DNA of 12,519 nucleotides, from contig JAICIW010000030.1 of assembly GCA_025928735.1 (NCBI GenBank), forward strand, positions 1 through 12,519. Direction: 5' to 3'. Both the position numbers and the translations under genes were made by a program. Source of the stretch: Rhodanobacteraceae bacterium (GTDB lineage: Bacteria; Pseudomonadota; Gammaproteobacteria; Xanthomonadales; Rhodanobacteraceae). Shown one piece after another: positions 1-7,062 of this stretch; positions within the stretch are counted from its first letter, which is position 1, and each line of letters starts with the position of its first letter. The notes beneath the pieces were generated by a model. That model had not been told where the DNA came from and ran no database searches. It was given only the letters and a program-made list of their open reading frames with translations.

Positions 1-1322
1 ACCTTCTTGCCCCGGCTCTGGAGCCAGGCAATGCCCTGCTTCAGTTCGTCCGGGATGATGCCTTGCGGCGGGGTGAAACGCATTGTGCCTTCGGGCGCAC
101 CCTCGGCTGGCGGTGCGAACGCCACCAGAATCACGTCCCACTGCGATGGGACATCCCGTATCGGAAACGGCTTGCCGTCCCTGAATCTTGAGCCGGTCCA
201 GTAGCCGATCAGCCAATGCCCGTTTGTGTTCCCGTCGTGCGCGACGGGGGTGACAGCGGCTTTCTGCTCGCCGCCAGCCCACGCCGTGTGACGTTGGCAG
301 GGTTTTGCCGGCTCCTTGAGCGCGTGCGGGTCCGGAAAACTGTAAGGACCTGCTTTTGTGCCATCGCCCAGGTACCAGTGCAGCAACGCCACGTTCTGCA
401 AGTGGTAGTCCGCACCCTGTGTGCGGGCAATGTAGGGGGTTGATGACGGGAAATTGTTCTTGAGATTGGTATCGGTCGGTTCCAGCAAAAAGTAATCCGT
501 CCCGACCCCCGCTCCGCAGCGACCGTCCCCAACGGGACGCTTCCACGGCTTGAAGAAATTGCCCGGGGCACCCTTCGTGTAGAAATAGTTGCCCGGATCT
601 TGCAAAGGGTCGTACAAGAATTCCGCCAGTTGCTGCGTCAGCGGCTGGATGTCCTGCTCACTGACGATCGCGGGCGCATCGTGCAGGTACGCCCCCAGGA
701 CGAACGAGTTCCCCGTGACCGGATCCACGCCATGTGTGCCCCAGGTGCAGCACACCGTCGCGTCGCCCAAGGCATAAAAAGCCGTGTCGTGCGCCACCGC
801 GATGATCAGCTTGCCGCGGACACTCGGGATCTTCCGGAAGAGTTGCTTCTCCACGTATTCCGAATCGACAATGGCGAAAGACCGCCCGCTCCGTCCTGCA
901 TGCAGCAGGTAGCCGCTGCCGACCGGCACGTTGATCGTGACCGGTTCGATTTGTGGTGCTCCCAGCAGGGTATGTCCTTTCTTCGCGCCCGCAAATGTCG
1001 CATCGAGCAGGGCATCGCCGAATTGCGTTTTTTCGCCCGTGCCAAAGTCGTACTTCGCAAACAACGGTGATTTCAGCAGGAGCGGCACGTCACCGGCGGC
1101 ATCCAGTGAGGTCGTCTTGCCTGTGAACGTCAGTCGAATCGGCACCAGCACGGTCGGAATCACCATGGTTCCATCCTTCGCCGGGTCCTGCCCCGCAAAG
1201 GTGAGCGTTTGCCCGCTCACCGTGCGCATAAAAGTCGGCACGGTGCCACGTGCGCGTGCCGCCACGCAACAGCAGGACAGGACAAGAAACGCGAGCAGGT
1301 ACCCGACTTTCAATGGCATCAT
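1..1322 (-). CDS. Secreted two-module protein, N-terminal zincin-like module plus start of a GH18 chitinase (3' partial)
   Basis: The frame is open for 440 codons from ATG at 1322 to the window edge, with no stop. GAGG (plus CCTC at 1329-1332) lies 6 nt before the first of two tandem ATGs (1322, 1319). Residues 1-25 look like a signal peptide (KVGYLLAFLVLSCC core); cleavage may be at ARA, and a poor lipobox at VLSC is possible. Residues about 45-340 resemble, from memory, a family of secreted acidobacterial-type proteins: SPLF near 85, a CC pair at 191-192, YHLQ near 306-309, and an LTQQLAEFLYDP stretch (228-239) where I recall a zincin-like SHEVGEW. From about residue 368 (HWLIGYWTG, then IRDVPSQWDVILVAFAPP) it reads as the first strands of a GH18 TIM barrel. 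The GH18 DxxDxDxE motif would lie beyond the edge. The likely role is extracellular chitin or related glycan breakdown, supplied with the receptor gene upstream. GH18 is fairly sure; the N-terminal assignment is tentative. Confidence 0.72.
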   Translation of the reverse strand, partial: MMPLKVGYLLAFLVLSCCCVAARARGTVPTFMRTVSGQTLTFAGQDPAKDGTMVIPTVLVPIRLTFTGKTTSLDAAGDVPLLLKSPLFAKYDFGTGEKTQFGDALLDATFAGAKKGHTLLGAPQIEPVTINVPVGSGYLLHAGRSGRSFAIVDSEYVEKQLFRKIPSVRGKLIIAVAHDTAFYALGDATVCCTWGTHGVDPVTGNSFVLGAYLHDAPAIVSEQDIQPLTQQLAEFLYDPLQDPGNYFYTKGAPGNFFKPWKRPVGDGRCGAGVGTDYFLLEPTDTNLKNNFPSSTPYIARTQGADYHLQNVALLHWYLGDGTKAGPYSFPDPHALKEPAKPCQRHTAWAGGEQKAAVTPVAHDGNTNGHWLIGYWTGSRFRDGKPFPIRDVPSQWDVILVAFAPPAEGAPEGTMRFTPPQGIIPDELKQGIAWLQSRGKK

Positions 1323-1506
1323 TACTATCCTCGGCCAGCGAAGGCCTCATTCATCCCGCAGGAATCATCGAGCAAGCCGGCCGGCGGCGGCGCATGACGC
1401 ACGAGACCCGCGATGGTTCCTGATGGCCGCATTGGCGACTGCTTCGAAACGGAACGCGAATTCGTCCCGACACACAGCCAATCCATCGTGCAAAATCGGG
1501 ATTCCC

Positions 1507-4344
1507 CTACAACTTGAAGTGCAGCGAGGCCAGGTACAGGGTTCCGTTGTAATAGCGATTTGCCGGCATGGCCTTGATGAGGTCGTACTGGAAATATCTT
1601 GTATTGGTCAGATTGAGTCCACTCAGCGTGACCGACCAGTGCTTGTTGAACATCCAGCTGACGGTAGCGTCAAGTTCATCGTAGTCATTGACGAACGTCG
1701 AAGGAGCGCTCACCTGATAACCCGCCGTGAAGTATTTGCTCCTCCATTGGTAGGTGATGCGGGCACTGAAATGACCTTTTTCATAATAAGGGCTGAAGTT
1801 CACGGAGTATTTTGAGTTGTACGGCAGCGGGCCACCACCCTGGGACGTTCCATTGGAATACGTGAAGTTGGTGATCAGCCCCAGCCCCGATTCGCCGAAA
1901 TATTGCTGGTAGGACACGTTGAAACCGCGCACCTTGCCCGAGCCGAGGTTCTGCGGCCGGCTGACCGAATACTGGCAAGTGTTGGTCGCGGCGTCACAGA
2001 AGCCCAGGTCGACGAGCTGCTGGAAATGCTGCGGCGCCGTCTGGGCCTCGTCGGTGAAATGGGTTTCGAGCGACGGTGCGCGAAGGATGTAGTTGTTGAT
2101 CCTGATGAGGAATGCTTCGAAACCTACCGCCGCCTGCGGTTTGAAATTCCATTCCGCCGCAACCGAGTAGTTGGTTGCCTTGTACGGCAAGAGTTCCGGG
2201 TTGCCACCGGAACCCACCGGCGGAACGTTGGCAGCATTCAAGCTCAGTGACGGAATCTCGTTGGAAATGGTCTGTCGCGCGATCACCTTGGCCGCGGCCG
2301 CGCGCAACGTCACCGTATCCGTCGGCGTGTACGCGATGTTGAACGATGGCAACAGGAAGTGGTAGGAACTCTTGGTGGTTTTCCACCAACTGGCCGGTAT
2401 GGGAAACACTGCCGGACCGGTCGGCTGGTATGCGCTTGAAGTGGTATCGGTTTTTACGTAACGCAATCCGATGTTGCCACTCAACGTGTCCGTCACGAAG
2501 TTCTGCTGGACATACGCGGCGCCAGTCTTCTCCTCTGCGACATATTTTCCATTGACGGTGCTCGACGCCAATTGCTTGTAGTGCAGGCTCTTCTGGAAAG
2601 CGATCTGCTTGTCGACGTCCGGAAAAATTCGATGTTGCATATCCGGCGAAAATCCTGAAAAATCGCCAAGTATGTCGGTGAAGCCATCAACGCCAAGATC
2701 CGCCTCGCTTATCTGCGTGCGCGGATCATCGGCAACGAACCCCGTCGGCGTGACGCGTACGTAATTTTCGTTGTAACGAATCCCGTAATCGAGGCGATTC
2801 AACACGCTGTCGAAGTCGTTGTGGAAGTCGACCTGGGCATTGCTCATCCGGTTGTATTGATCCGCGCTCCCGATCGTGAAGTTTGCGCTGCCATTCTGCC
2901 CTCCCAGCAACCAGTTGTGGGGATCGCGCACTGCCGCCGGATCGTCGTAGGTTGCGCCGTTGTTGATGTCCAGGGTGTAGCCACCGGCATACGCGGCTTC
3001 GTCCGCGTAGGTCGTGGTGTGGGGGTTGCTTGCCGCGGACATGCCGATCTTGGCGTCGACGCCCCAACGATCTGCGCTGTATTTCCCGGTCAGATAGATG
3101 CCCCGAATGTTCATCGAACTGACCCTGGGGTCGCTGTCCAGCATCGTCACCGCATGGCCCTGGGCCGCGGCCGGATTCGCGCAGGTCGGCGAAAACACGT
3201 CGCTGCACACGTGCAGCTGGTTGACGACCCCGGATGCCGCAGGGCTGATCGAATCCACATTCTGCGGCGCGATCTGCGCGAACGCGTACATCGACTGGTT
3301 GACGTTGTTGTACTTCTCGTGCAGGTACAGGCCATTCAGTCCGAACTCCAGACGATCGGTCGGCTTGAACTGTATGGCAAAGTTGCCGGAAGTGCGTTTG
3401 CGATCCTGCAGAAACCATGCGGCGTTGACTTCGCTCGGCGATTTTGCGGTGTTGCCCGCGGCCCCCGGTGCATTCACGTAATTGCTGACTGGAAAATAGC
3501 TGAATATCTCGACACCCTGGCGGTCGATTTGCTGTTCATAGCTGGAGGCGGAGACCAGGAACCCGAAGCTTCCCCGTGAATTCTTCCAGCTGTACAGGGC
3601 CGATCCCTTTGGCTTGGCCTTGCCGTAGGTCTGGTTGTACGTACCTCCGATGGATGCGGCGAAGGTATTGGCTTTGAGATCGAGCGGTTGACGGGTGTTG
3701 ACCATGATCGTGCCGCCGATGCTTCCCTCCGGCAGCTTGGCCTGCGAAGTCTTGTACACCACGACATTCCCGACCAACTCCGGCGGCAAAATCGTGAAGT
3801 CGAAACCGCGCGATTGCCCGGAACCGAGCCAGGCCATCTGCGCAACTTGATGCCCATTGAGGAAGGTAAGGTTCAGGCTTGGATCGGTTCCATCGATGCT
3901 GACGCCACTGCCCTGCCCGAATATCCTGTCGATCGTGACGCCGGGGATCTGGGTCATGGCTTCGGCGACATCGGTGTTGGGAAATTTGCCGAGATCCTCG
4001 GAAGTAACCGCGTCCACGATCGAGTTCGCCGCGCGCTTGATCTCCAGTGCTTGCTGCAAGCTTGCACGAATCCCGACGACCTGCACTGTCTGCAGCTCTT
4101 GCACGGTCGCCTTGTTGTTTTTCCGGGTTTCCTGCGAGCGACCGCTTTGCCGGCTGTCATTCGATGCCGTCGAAGCAGCCTGCCGCGATGCGCTTGCCTG
4201 CGATGAACTTTGCGCCGCCGCGGCTTCGGGAGGCTGCCCGGATGGCCCCGGTGAACCCTGCTGAGCAACGTGCGCCTGTACCGAGGTTGCAAACAACAAT
4301 GCGGCTGCAATATTTCCCGAAAGCAGAGTCTTGCGGTAGGTCAC
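1507..4344 (-). CDS. TonB-dependent outer membrane receptor, Xanthomonas/Caulobacter subtype
   Basis: This 945-residue outer membrane transporter takes up a large substrate using TonB energy. GTG at 4344 is chosen because AAGGAGG sits 8 nt upstream and a signal peptide follows at once (residues 1-24, ending SVQA). The open frame extends 56 codons further upstream, but that part has no signal-peptide character. Residues 25-82 form a Q/S/A-rich linker. A TonB-box-like ELQTVQVVG lies at 83-91. The plug follows with the subtype hallmarks: GIRASLQQALEIKRAANSIV, then DLGKFPNTDVAEAMTQIPGV and GSIGGTIMVNTR. The rest is a beta barrel of alternating aromatic strands ending in SLHFKL, a typical C-terminal aromatic strand. 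Two Cys pairs fall in probable extracellular loops (CSDVFSPTC and CDAATNTC). The chitinase-like gene lies 184 nt downstream on the same strand, so chito-oligosaccharide uptake is a reasonable inference, but the sequence alone does not show the substrate. Confidence 0.9.
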   Translation of the reverse strand: MTYRKTLLSGNIAAALLFATSVQAHVAQQGSPGPSGQPPEAAAAQSSSQASASRQAASTASNDSRQSGRSQETRKNNKATVQELQTVQVVGIRASLQQALEIKRAANSIVDAVTSEDLGKFPNTDVAEAMTQIPGVTIDRIFGQGSGVSIDGTDPSLNLTFLNGHQVAQMAWLGSGQSRGFDFTILPPELVGNVVVYKTSQAKLPEGSIGGTIMVNTRQPLDLKANTFAASIGGTYNQTYGKAKPKGSALYSWKNSRGSFGFLVSASSYEQQIDRQGVEIFSYFPVSNYVNAPGAAGNTAKSPSEVNAAWFLQDRKRTSGNFAIQFKPTDRLEFGLNGLYLHEKYNNVNQSMYAFAQIAPQNVDSISPAASGVVNQLHVCSDVFSPTCANPAAAQGHAVTMLDSDPRVSSMNIRGIYLTGKYSADRWGVDAKIGMSAASNPHTTTYADEAAYAGGYTLDINNGATYDDPAAVRDPHNWLLGGQNGSANFTIGSADQYNRMSNAQVDFHNDFDSVLNRLDYGIRYNENYVRVTPTGFVADDPRTQISEADLGVDGFTDILGDFSGFSPDMQHRIFPDVDKQIAFQKSLHYKQLASSTVNGKYVAEEKTGAAYVQQNFVTDTLSGNIGLRYVKTDTTSSAYQPTGPAVFPIPASWWKTTKSSYHFLLPSFNIAYTPTDTVTLRAAAAKVIARQTISNEIPSLSLNAANVPPVGSGGNPELLPYKATNYSVAAEWNFKPQAAVGFEAFLIRINNYILRAPSLETHFTDEAQTAPQHFQQLVDLGFCDAATNTCQYSVSRPQNLGSGKVRGFNVSYQQYFGESGLGLITNFTYSNGTSQGGGPLPYNSKYSVNFSPYYEKGHFSARITYQWRSKYFTAGYQVSAPSTFVNDYDELDATVSWMFNKHWSVTLSGLNLTNTRYFQYDLIKAMPANRYYNGTLYLASLHFKL

Positions 4345-4352
4345 GGCGGCAT

Positions 4353-4359
4353 CCTCCTT
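4353..4359 (-). promoter_or_regulatory. Ribosome binding site AAGGAGG of the TonB receptor
   Basis: Minus-strand AAGGAGG lies 8 nt before GTG at 4344. It decides the start: it fixes a GTG initiator and excludes the 56 upstream codons of the same open frame. An ATG inside the following bases is in another frame and meets TGA after two codons. Confidence 0.85.
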
Positions 4360-4530
4360 GATGGCTGAAGGGATTTGCCGCGACGTCGCGTGTTCAGCGA
4401 AAAGACGCCTGCAGCAATAAAACAGGACGCTGGGCTGCCCATTTTGCCGAGTAGCACGAGCGCAGCGCGCACACAAAAACGTGGTGGCGAAATGAATTGG
4501 CGCTATCGACACCCGAGCCTAGGAGCATGC

Positions 4531-4546
4531 AATAGGTGGTACCAAT
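4531..4546. promoter_or_regulatory. Possible operator, dyad around TGGTACCA
   Basis: AATAGGTGGTACCAAT contains the perfect 8-bp palindrome TGGTACCA (4537-4544), about 190 nt upstream of the receptor's start. TGGT/ACCA half-sites are typical of GntR-family regulators, including those controlling amino-sugar genes. That connection is an analogy, since the palindrome is short and no regulator gene is in the window. Confidence 0.2.
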
Positions 4547-4562
4547 GAAAAAAGTGGCGTTT

Positions 4563-4583
4563 TGCATAGCCTCGGGTTATGCA
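4563..4583. repeat. Inverted repeat, 9-bp stem with TCG loop
   Basis: TGCATAGCC, a TCG loop and GGTTATGCA can pair over 9 bp with a single G-T wobble. It lies 17 bp from the TGGTACCA dyad, upstream of the receptor gene. On the minus strand a T6 run occurs only about 10 nt after the stem, so it is a poor intrinsic terminator for the VIT transcript. A protein-binding dyad or mRNA hairpin are alternatives. Confidence 0.45.
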
Positions 4584-4814
4584 TCTTCCGCATTCACATG
4601 GAATGCCAAAGTGCAGGCATCGCTTCGGTGCGACGACGATTGCCACCGATATGCCGCAGGTCGCTGCTGCGCGGCAAGGCAACCTCGACCAAGGAAGCGC
4701 TGAGGCGATTCCTTTCATGGCTCTGCAAGCTCACCAAGAACGGAATCAACGCTCCACCCATTGCACCGAACTCGTCGAAGTGCAGGCGGGATTTGATCAG
4801 AACTTTCCTGACGC

Positions 4815-5876
4815 TTACGAAATGACGCCGCCGAGTAGATGGCCGACCACGAACGTGATCGCCGCCGCCACCGCAGTGATCGCAAACTGACGCGCGATCG
4901 AAAACGCGAGTCCGCGCCCGGTGAACAACGAGGTGCCGACCGCAATCAGGCACAAGCCAAGAAATGTCGTGCCCATGCTGGCGACCATCGCGACGCGGCC
5001 GCCCAGGAAGAAGTACGGCGCTACCGGAAAGATTGCGCCGAATGCAAAAAAACAGAACGACGACACCGCCGCGCTCCATGCCGAACCGCCGAGTTCGGAC
5101 GGATCGATGCCCAGATCCTCGCGCACCACGGTATCCAGGGCGGTGCGCGGTGTTTCTGCAAGGTGCTCGGCGAGATGCTTTGCCTTCGCGTGCTCCAGGC
5201 CCTTGTCGCGGTAGATGCCCGCGATGCGGCGCACACCCTCTTCGGGTGCTACGGCCAGACGCTCGGCGCGTTCGGTGATCTGCGCCTGGTAGAACTCGCG
5301 GGAACTATTCACCGACAGCCACTCGCCCAGCGCCATCGAACACGAACCCGCGACCAGCCCGGCCAGTCCCGCCAGCAACACGGCGTGATTGCCGGTGGCG
5401 GCGCCGGCCATGCCCATCACCAGGCTGACGTTCGACACCAGTCCATCATTCGCGCCCAGCACCGACGCGCGCAAGGTGTTGCCGCCGGCCGCGGGATGGC
5501 GGTGCACGCGAACCGCCCGCGCGGCGTCGGCCACGAAATGATCGCGATGCCCGGCGCGATCGACCGGTGTTTCCAGATGATCGGCGTGTTCCAGCCGCAC
5601 CACGGTCGGCATCACGAATCCGGTCCCGAACCACTTCGCGAGCGCGCCGAGCATCCGAACGCGTGCGCGCGGACGAGACGGCGGCACCTTCGCCCCCAAT
5701 GCTGCAATGCGCGACTCCCAGAACGCCGCATTGGCACGCTCGCCCGCGGCGATGCGCCGGTACGCACGCGCGAGCCGCGCGTCGGAGGCCACGGCAGCAA
5801 GGCGCACATACAGCGCCTCGTTGTCGCGTTCGACGCGCAGGTTCTTGAGGTAGCGGCGGGCGCGCGGATCGATCAC
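4815..5876 (-). CDS. VIT1/CCC1-family iron/manganese transporter with N-terminal ferritin-like domain
   Basis: This 353-residue inner membrane protein probably moves Fe2+ or Mn2+ out of the cytosol. GTG at 5876 lies 7 nt after the stop of the gene upstream. There is no clear Shine-Dalgarno, so translational coupling is likely. The open frame continues 32 codons upstream, but that part only overlaps the neighbour and does not look conserved. Residues about 6-60 are a rubrerythrin/ferritin-like helix pair (ERDNEALYVRLA, then GERANAAFWESRI), continuing to about 125. The VIT domain starts at about 134 with the hallmark RASVLGANDGLVSNVSLVMG (probable metal-site Asp at 144). A second helix, SMALGEWLSVNSSREFYQAQ, follows. 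Residues about 200-260 form a charged cytosolic helical insert rich in Glu and His. Three more membrane helices (about 265-353) complete the five-helix VIT fold. Oddity: the usual metal-binding His of the ferritin-like motif is Asn49, and the second expected E/H motif is also absent near residue 113. Confidence 0.88.
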   Translation of the reverse strand: MIDPRARRYLKNLRVERDNEALYVRLAAVASDARLARAYRRIAAGERANAAFWESRIAALGAKVPPSRPRARVRMLGALAKWFGTGFVMPTVVRLEHADHLETPVDRAGHRDHFVADAARAVRVHRHPAAGGNTLRASVLGANDGLVSNVSLVMGMAGAATGNHAVLLAGLAGLVAGSCSMALGEWLSVNSSREFYQAQITERAERLAVAPEEGVRRIAGIYRDKGLEHAKAKHLAEHLAETPRTALDTVVREDLGIDPSELGGSAWSAAVSSFCFFAFGAIFPVAPYFFLGGRVAMVASMGTTFLGLCLIAVGTSLFTGRGLAFSIARQFAITAVAAAITFVVGHLLGGVIS

Positions 5877-5883
5877 GCGAATG

Positions 5884-6240
5884 TCACTTGCAGAACATCT
5901 TTTTGAAGGCGTTGTCGCCGAAGCCGACGCTGACTTCACCGTTGTCACGCGCCACCACGGGTCGCCGGACAAGCGCCGGATATTCCTTCAGCAGCAACGT
6001 CCATTCCGGATCGCTGGCGGGATTCTTCCGCTGCGGCAGCAGATTGCGCCACGTCGTGGACGACTTGTTGACCAGATTTTCCCAGCCGCCGAGTTGTTTC
6101 GCCCAATCCTTCAATGTCATCGCCGGAATCGGATTTGCGCGGTAATCGACGAACGTGTATTCGACGCCGAAGCGATCCAACCAATTGCGCGCCTTGCGGC
6201 AGGTGTCGCAGGTGGGGAGGCCGTAAACAATGACGTTCAT
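5884..6240 (-). CDS. Spx/YffB-type ArsC-family thioredoxin-fold protein
   Basis: This 118-residue cytosolic protein belongs to the ArsC/Spx/YffB superfamily. The N-terminal strand MNVIVYGLPTCDTC leads into the helix with Cys11 and Cys14 as a CxxC pair, as in Spx. E. coli YffB keeps only the first Cys. Further family signatures are TTWRNL in the middle and PALVRRPVV near residue 90, the Arg-Pro region of the family. Glutathione-dependent reduction has been proposed for such proteins but their true role is uncertain; arsenate reduction should not be assumed. ATG at 6240 overlaps the dapD stop in an ATGA arrangement, so it is translationally coupled to dapD. A start three codons earlier (6249) is possible but less likely. 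Genes of this type sit beside dapD in xanthomonads, as far as I remember. Confidence 0.9.
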   Translation of the reverse strand: MNVIVYGLPTCDTCRKARNWLDRFGVEYTFVDYRANPIPAMTLKDWAKQLGGWENLVNKSSTTWRNLLPQRKNPASDPEWTLLLKEYPALVRRPVVARDNGEVSVGFGDNAFKKMFCK

Positions 6241-7061
6241 TCGCCACACCGCAGCAATTCGTTGATCGACGTTTTCGCGCGCGTCTTCTCGTCCACGCGC
6301 TTGACGATGATCGCGGCGTAGAGGCTGTGCGAACCATCCGCGGCGGGCAATGTACCGGACACCACCACACTGCCCGCGGGCACGCGGCCGTAGGAAATCG
6401 TCTTCGCGGCGCGATCGTAGATGCGCGTGGACTGCCCGAGATACACGCCCATGCCGAGCACGCTGCCGTGTTCGACCACCACGCCTTCCACGACTTCCGA
6501 ACGCGCGCCGATGAAGCAGTCGTCCTCGATGATGGTGGGCGAAGCCTGCAACGGTTCCAGCACGCCGCCGATGCCGACACCGCCGGAAAGATGCACGCGC
6601 GCGCCGATCTGCGCGCAGGACCCGACGGTGGCCCAGGTATCGACCATTGCGCCCGGACCGACGTGCGCGCCGATATTGACGTAGCTCGGCATCAGCACCG
6701 CATCCTTTCCGACGAACGCGCCGCGGCGCACCAGCGCGCCGGGCACCACGCGTGCGCCAGCACTTCGGAACGCCAGTTCATCTGCGCCGGCGAATCGCAG
6801 CGGTACTTTGTCGAACGCCGCCATCGGGCCGCCGTCCATCACCCGCACGTCGTACGCGCGGAAATACAGAAGGATCGCGCGCTTGATCCACGAGTTGACC
6901 TTCCAGTCGCCCTGCCCGTCGGGCTCGGCCACGCGCAGGTCGCCGTTTTCCAGCGCGTCCAGCACCCGTTTTAGCGCCTCACGCAACACACCCAACCGCG
7001 CAGTGTCCAGCGATGTGCGCTGTTCCCACGCGTCGTCGATCAATGCTTCCAGTTCATGCAT
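6237..7061 (-). CDS. dapD: 2,3,4,5-tetrahydropyridine-2,6-dicarboxylate N-succinyltransferase
   Basis: DapD transfers succinyl from succinyl-CoA to tetrahydrodipicolinate in the succinylase branch of diaminopimelate and lysine synthesis. The protein has 274 residues, the same length as E. coli DapD, and aligns with it end to end (MHELEALIDDAWEQRT at the start, INELLRCGE at the end). An N-terminal helical domain (1-100) is followed by a left-handed beta helix of hexapeptide repeats (about 107-250). The stretch LMPSYVNIGAHV leads to MVDTWATVGSCAQIG with Asp141, and FIGARSEVVEGV carries Glu189; these match the two residues proposed as catalytic in the family. ATG at 7061 is one nt after the glnD stop, with GGAG inside the end of glnD as ribosome binding site. 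Upstream in-frame codons inside glnD are unlikely to be used. DapE, the usual partner, is not in the window. Confidence 0.97.
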   Translation of the reverse strand: MHELEALIDDAWEQRTSLDTARLGVLREALKRVLDALENGDLRVAEPDGQGDWKVNSWIKRAILLYFRAYDVRVMDGGPMAAFDKVPLRFAGADELAFRSAGARVVPGALVRRGAFVGKDAVLMPSYVNIGAHVGPGAMVDTWATVGSCAQIGARVHLSGGVGIGGVLEPLQASPTIIEDDCFIGARSEVVEGVVVEHGSVLGMGVYLGQSTRIYDRAAKTISYGRVPAGSVVVSGTLPAADGSHSLYAAIIVKRVDEKTRAKTSINELLRCGE

Positions 7062-7062
7062 G

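Larger units (their letters stand above)
4345..4814. other. Intergenic region between the VIT transporter stop and the TonB receptor start, no gene supported
   Basis: These 470 nt hold the receptor's ribosome binding site, its presumed but unrecognised promoter, and two dyads (4531-4546 and 4563-4583). I found no convincing -35/-10 pair for the receptor. The part from about 4584 to 4814 has short open frames on both strands (for example 4562-4825 plus), but none has a ribosome binding site, a recognisable domain or gene-like composition. GGAAGCGCTGAGG at 4692-4704 faintly recalls the outer end of some insertion sequences. No matching second end, transposase or target duplication is visible, so decayed mobile DNA is only a guess. 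Confidence 0.6.

Noticed and set aside
931..1815. A plus-strand open frame across the chitinase-receptor junction
   Set aside because: It runs antisense to both genes and the spacer. The minus-strand frames carry the signal peptides and conserved motifs.
4345..4512. Upstream extension of the receptor frame by 56 codons
   Set aside because: It contains no signal peptide and no family similarity. AAGGAGG at 4353-4359 and the signal peptide right after GTG 4344 fix the start.
4563..4583. Intrinsic terminator for the VIT transcript
   Set aside because: The stem is convincing, but the T6 run lies about 10 nt away and the stem is more than 230 nt past the stop codon.
4562..4825. A small plus-strand gene or insertion-sequence remnant downstream of the VIT gene
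   Set aside because: There is no ribosome binding site, recognisable protein, second terminal repeat or target duplication. The GGAAGCGCTGAGG resemblance to an IS end is too weak.
4839..5906. A 355-codon plus-strand open frame
   Set aside because: It is antisense to the VIT transporter, with Arg/His-rich sequence and no recognisable motif or ribosome binding site.
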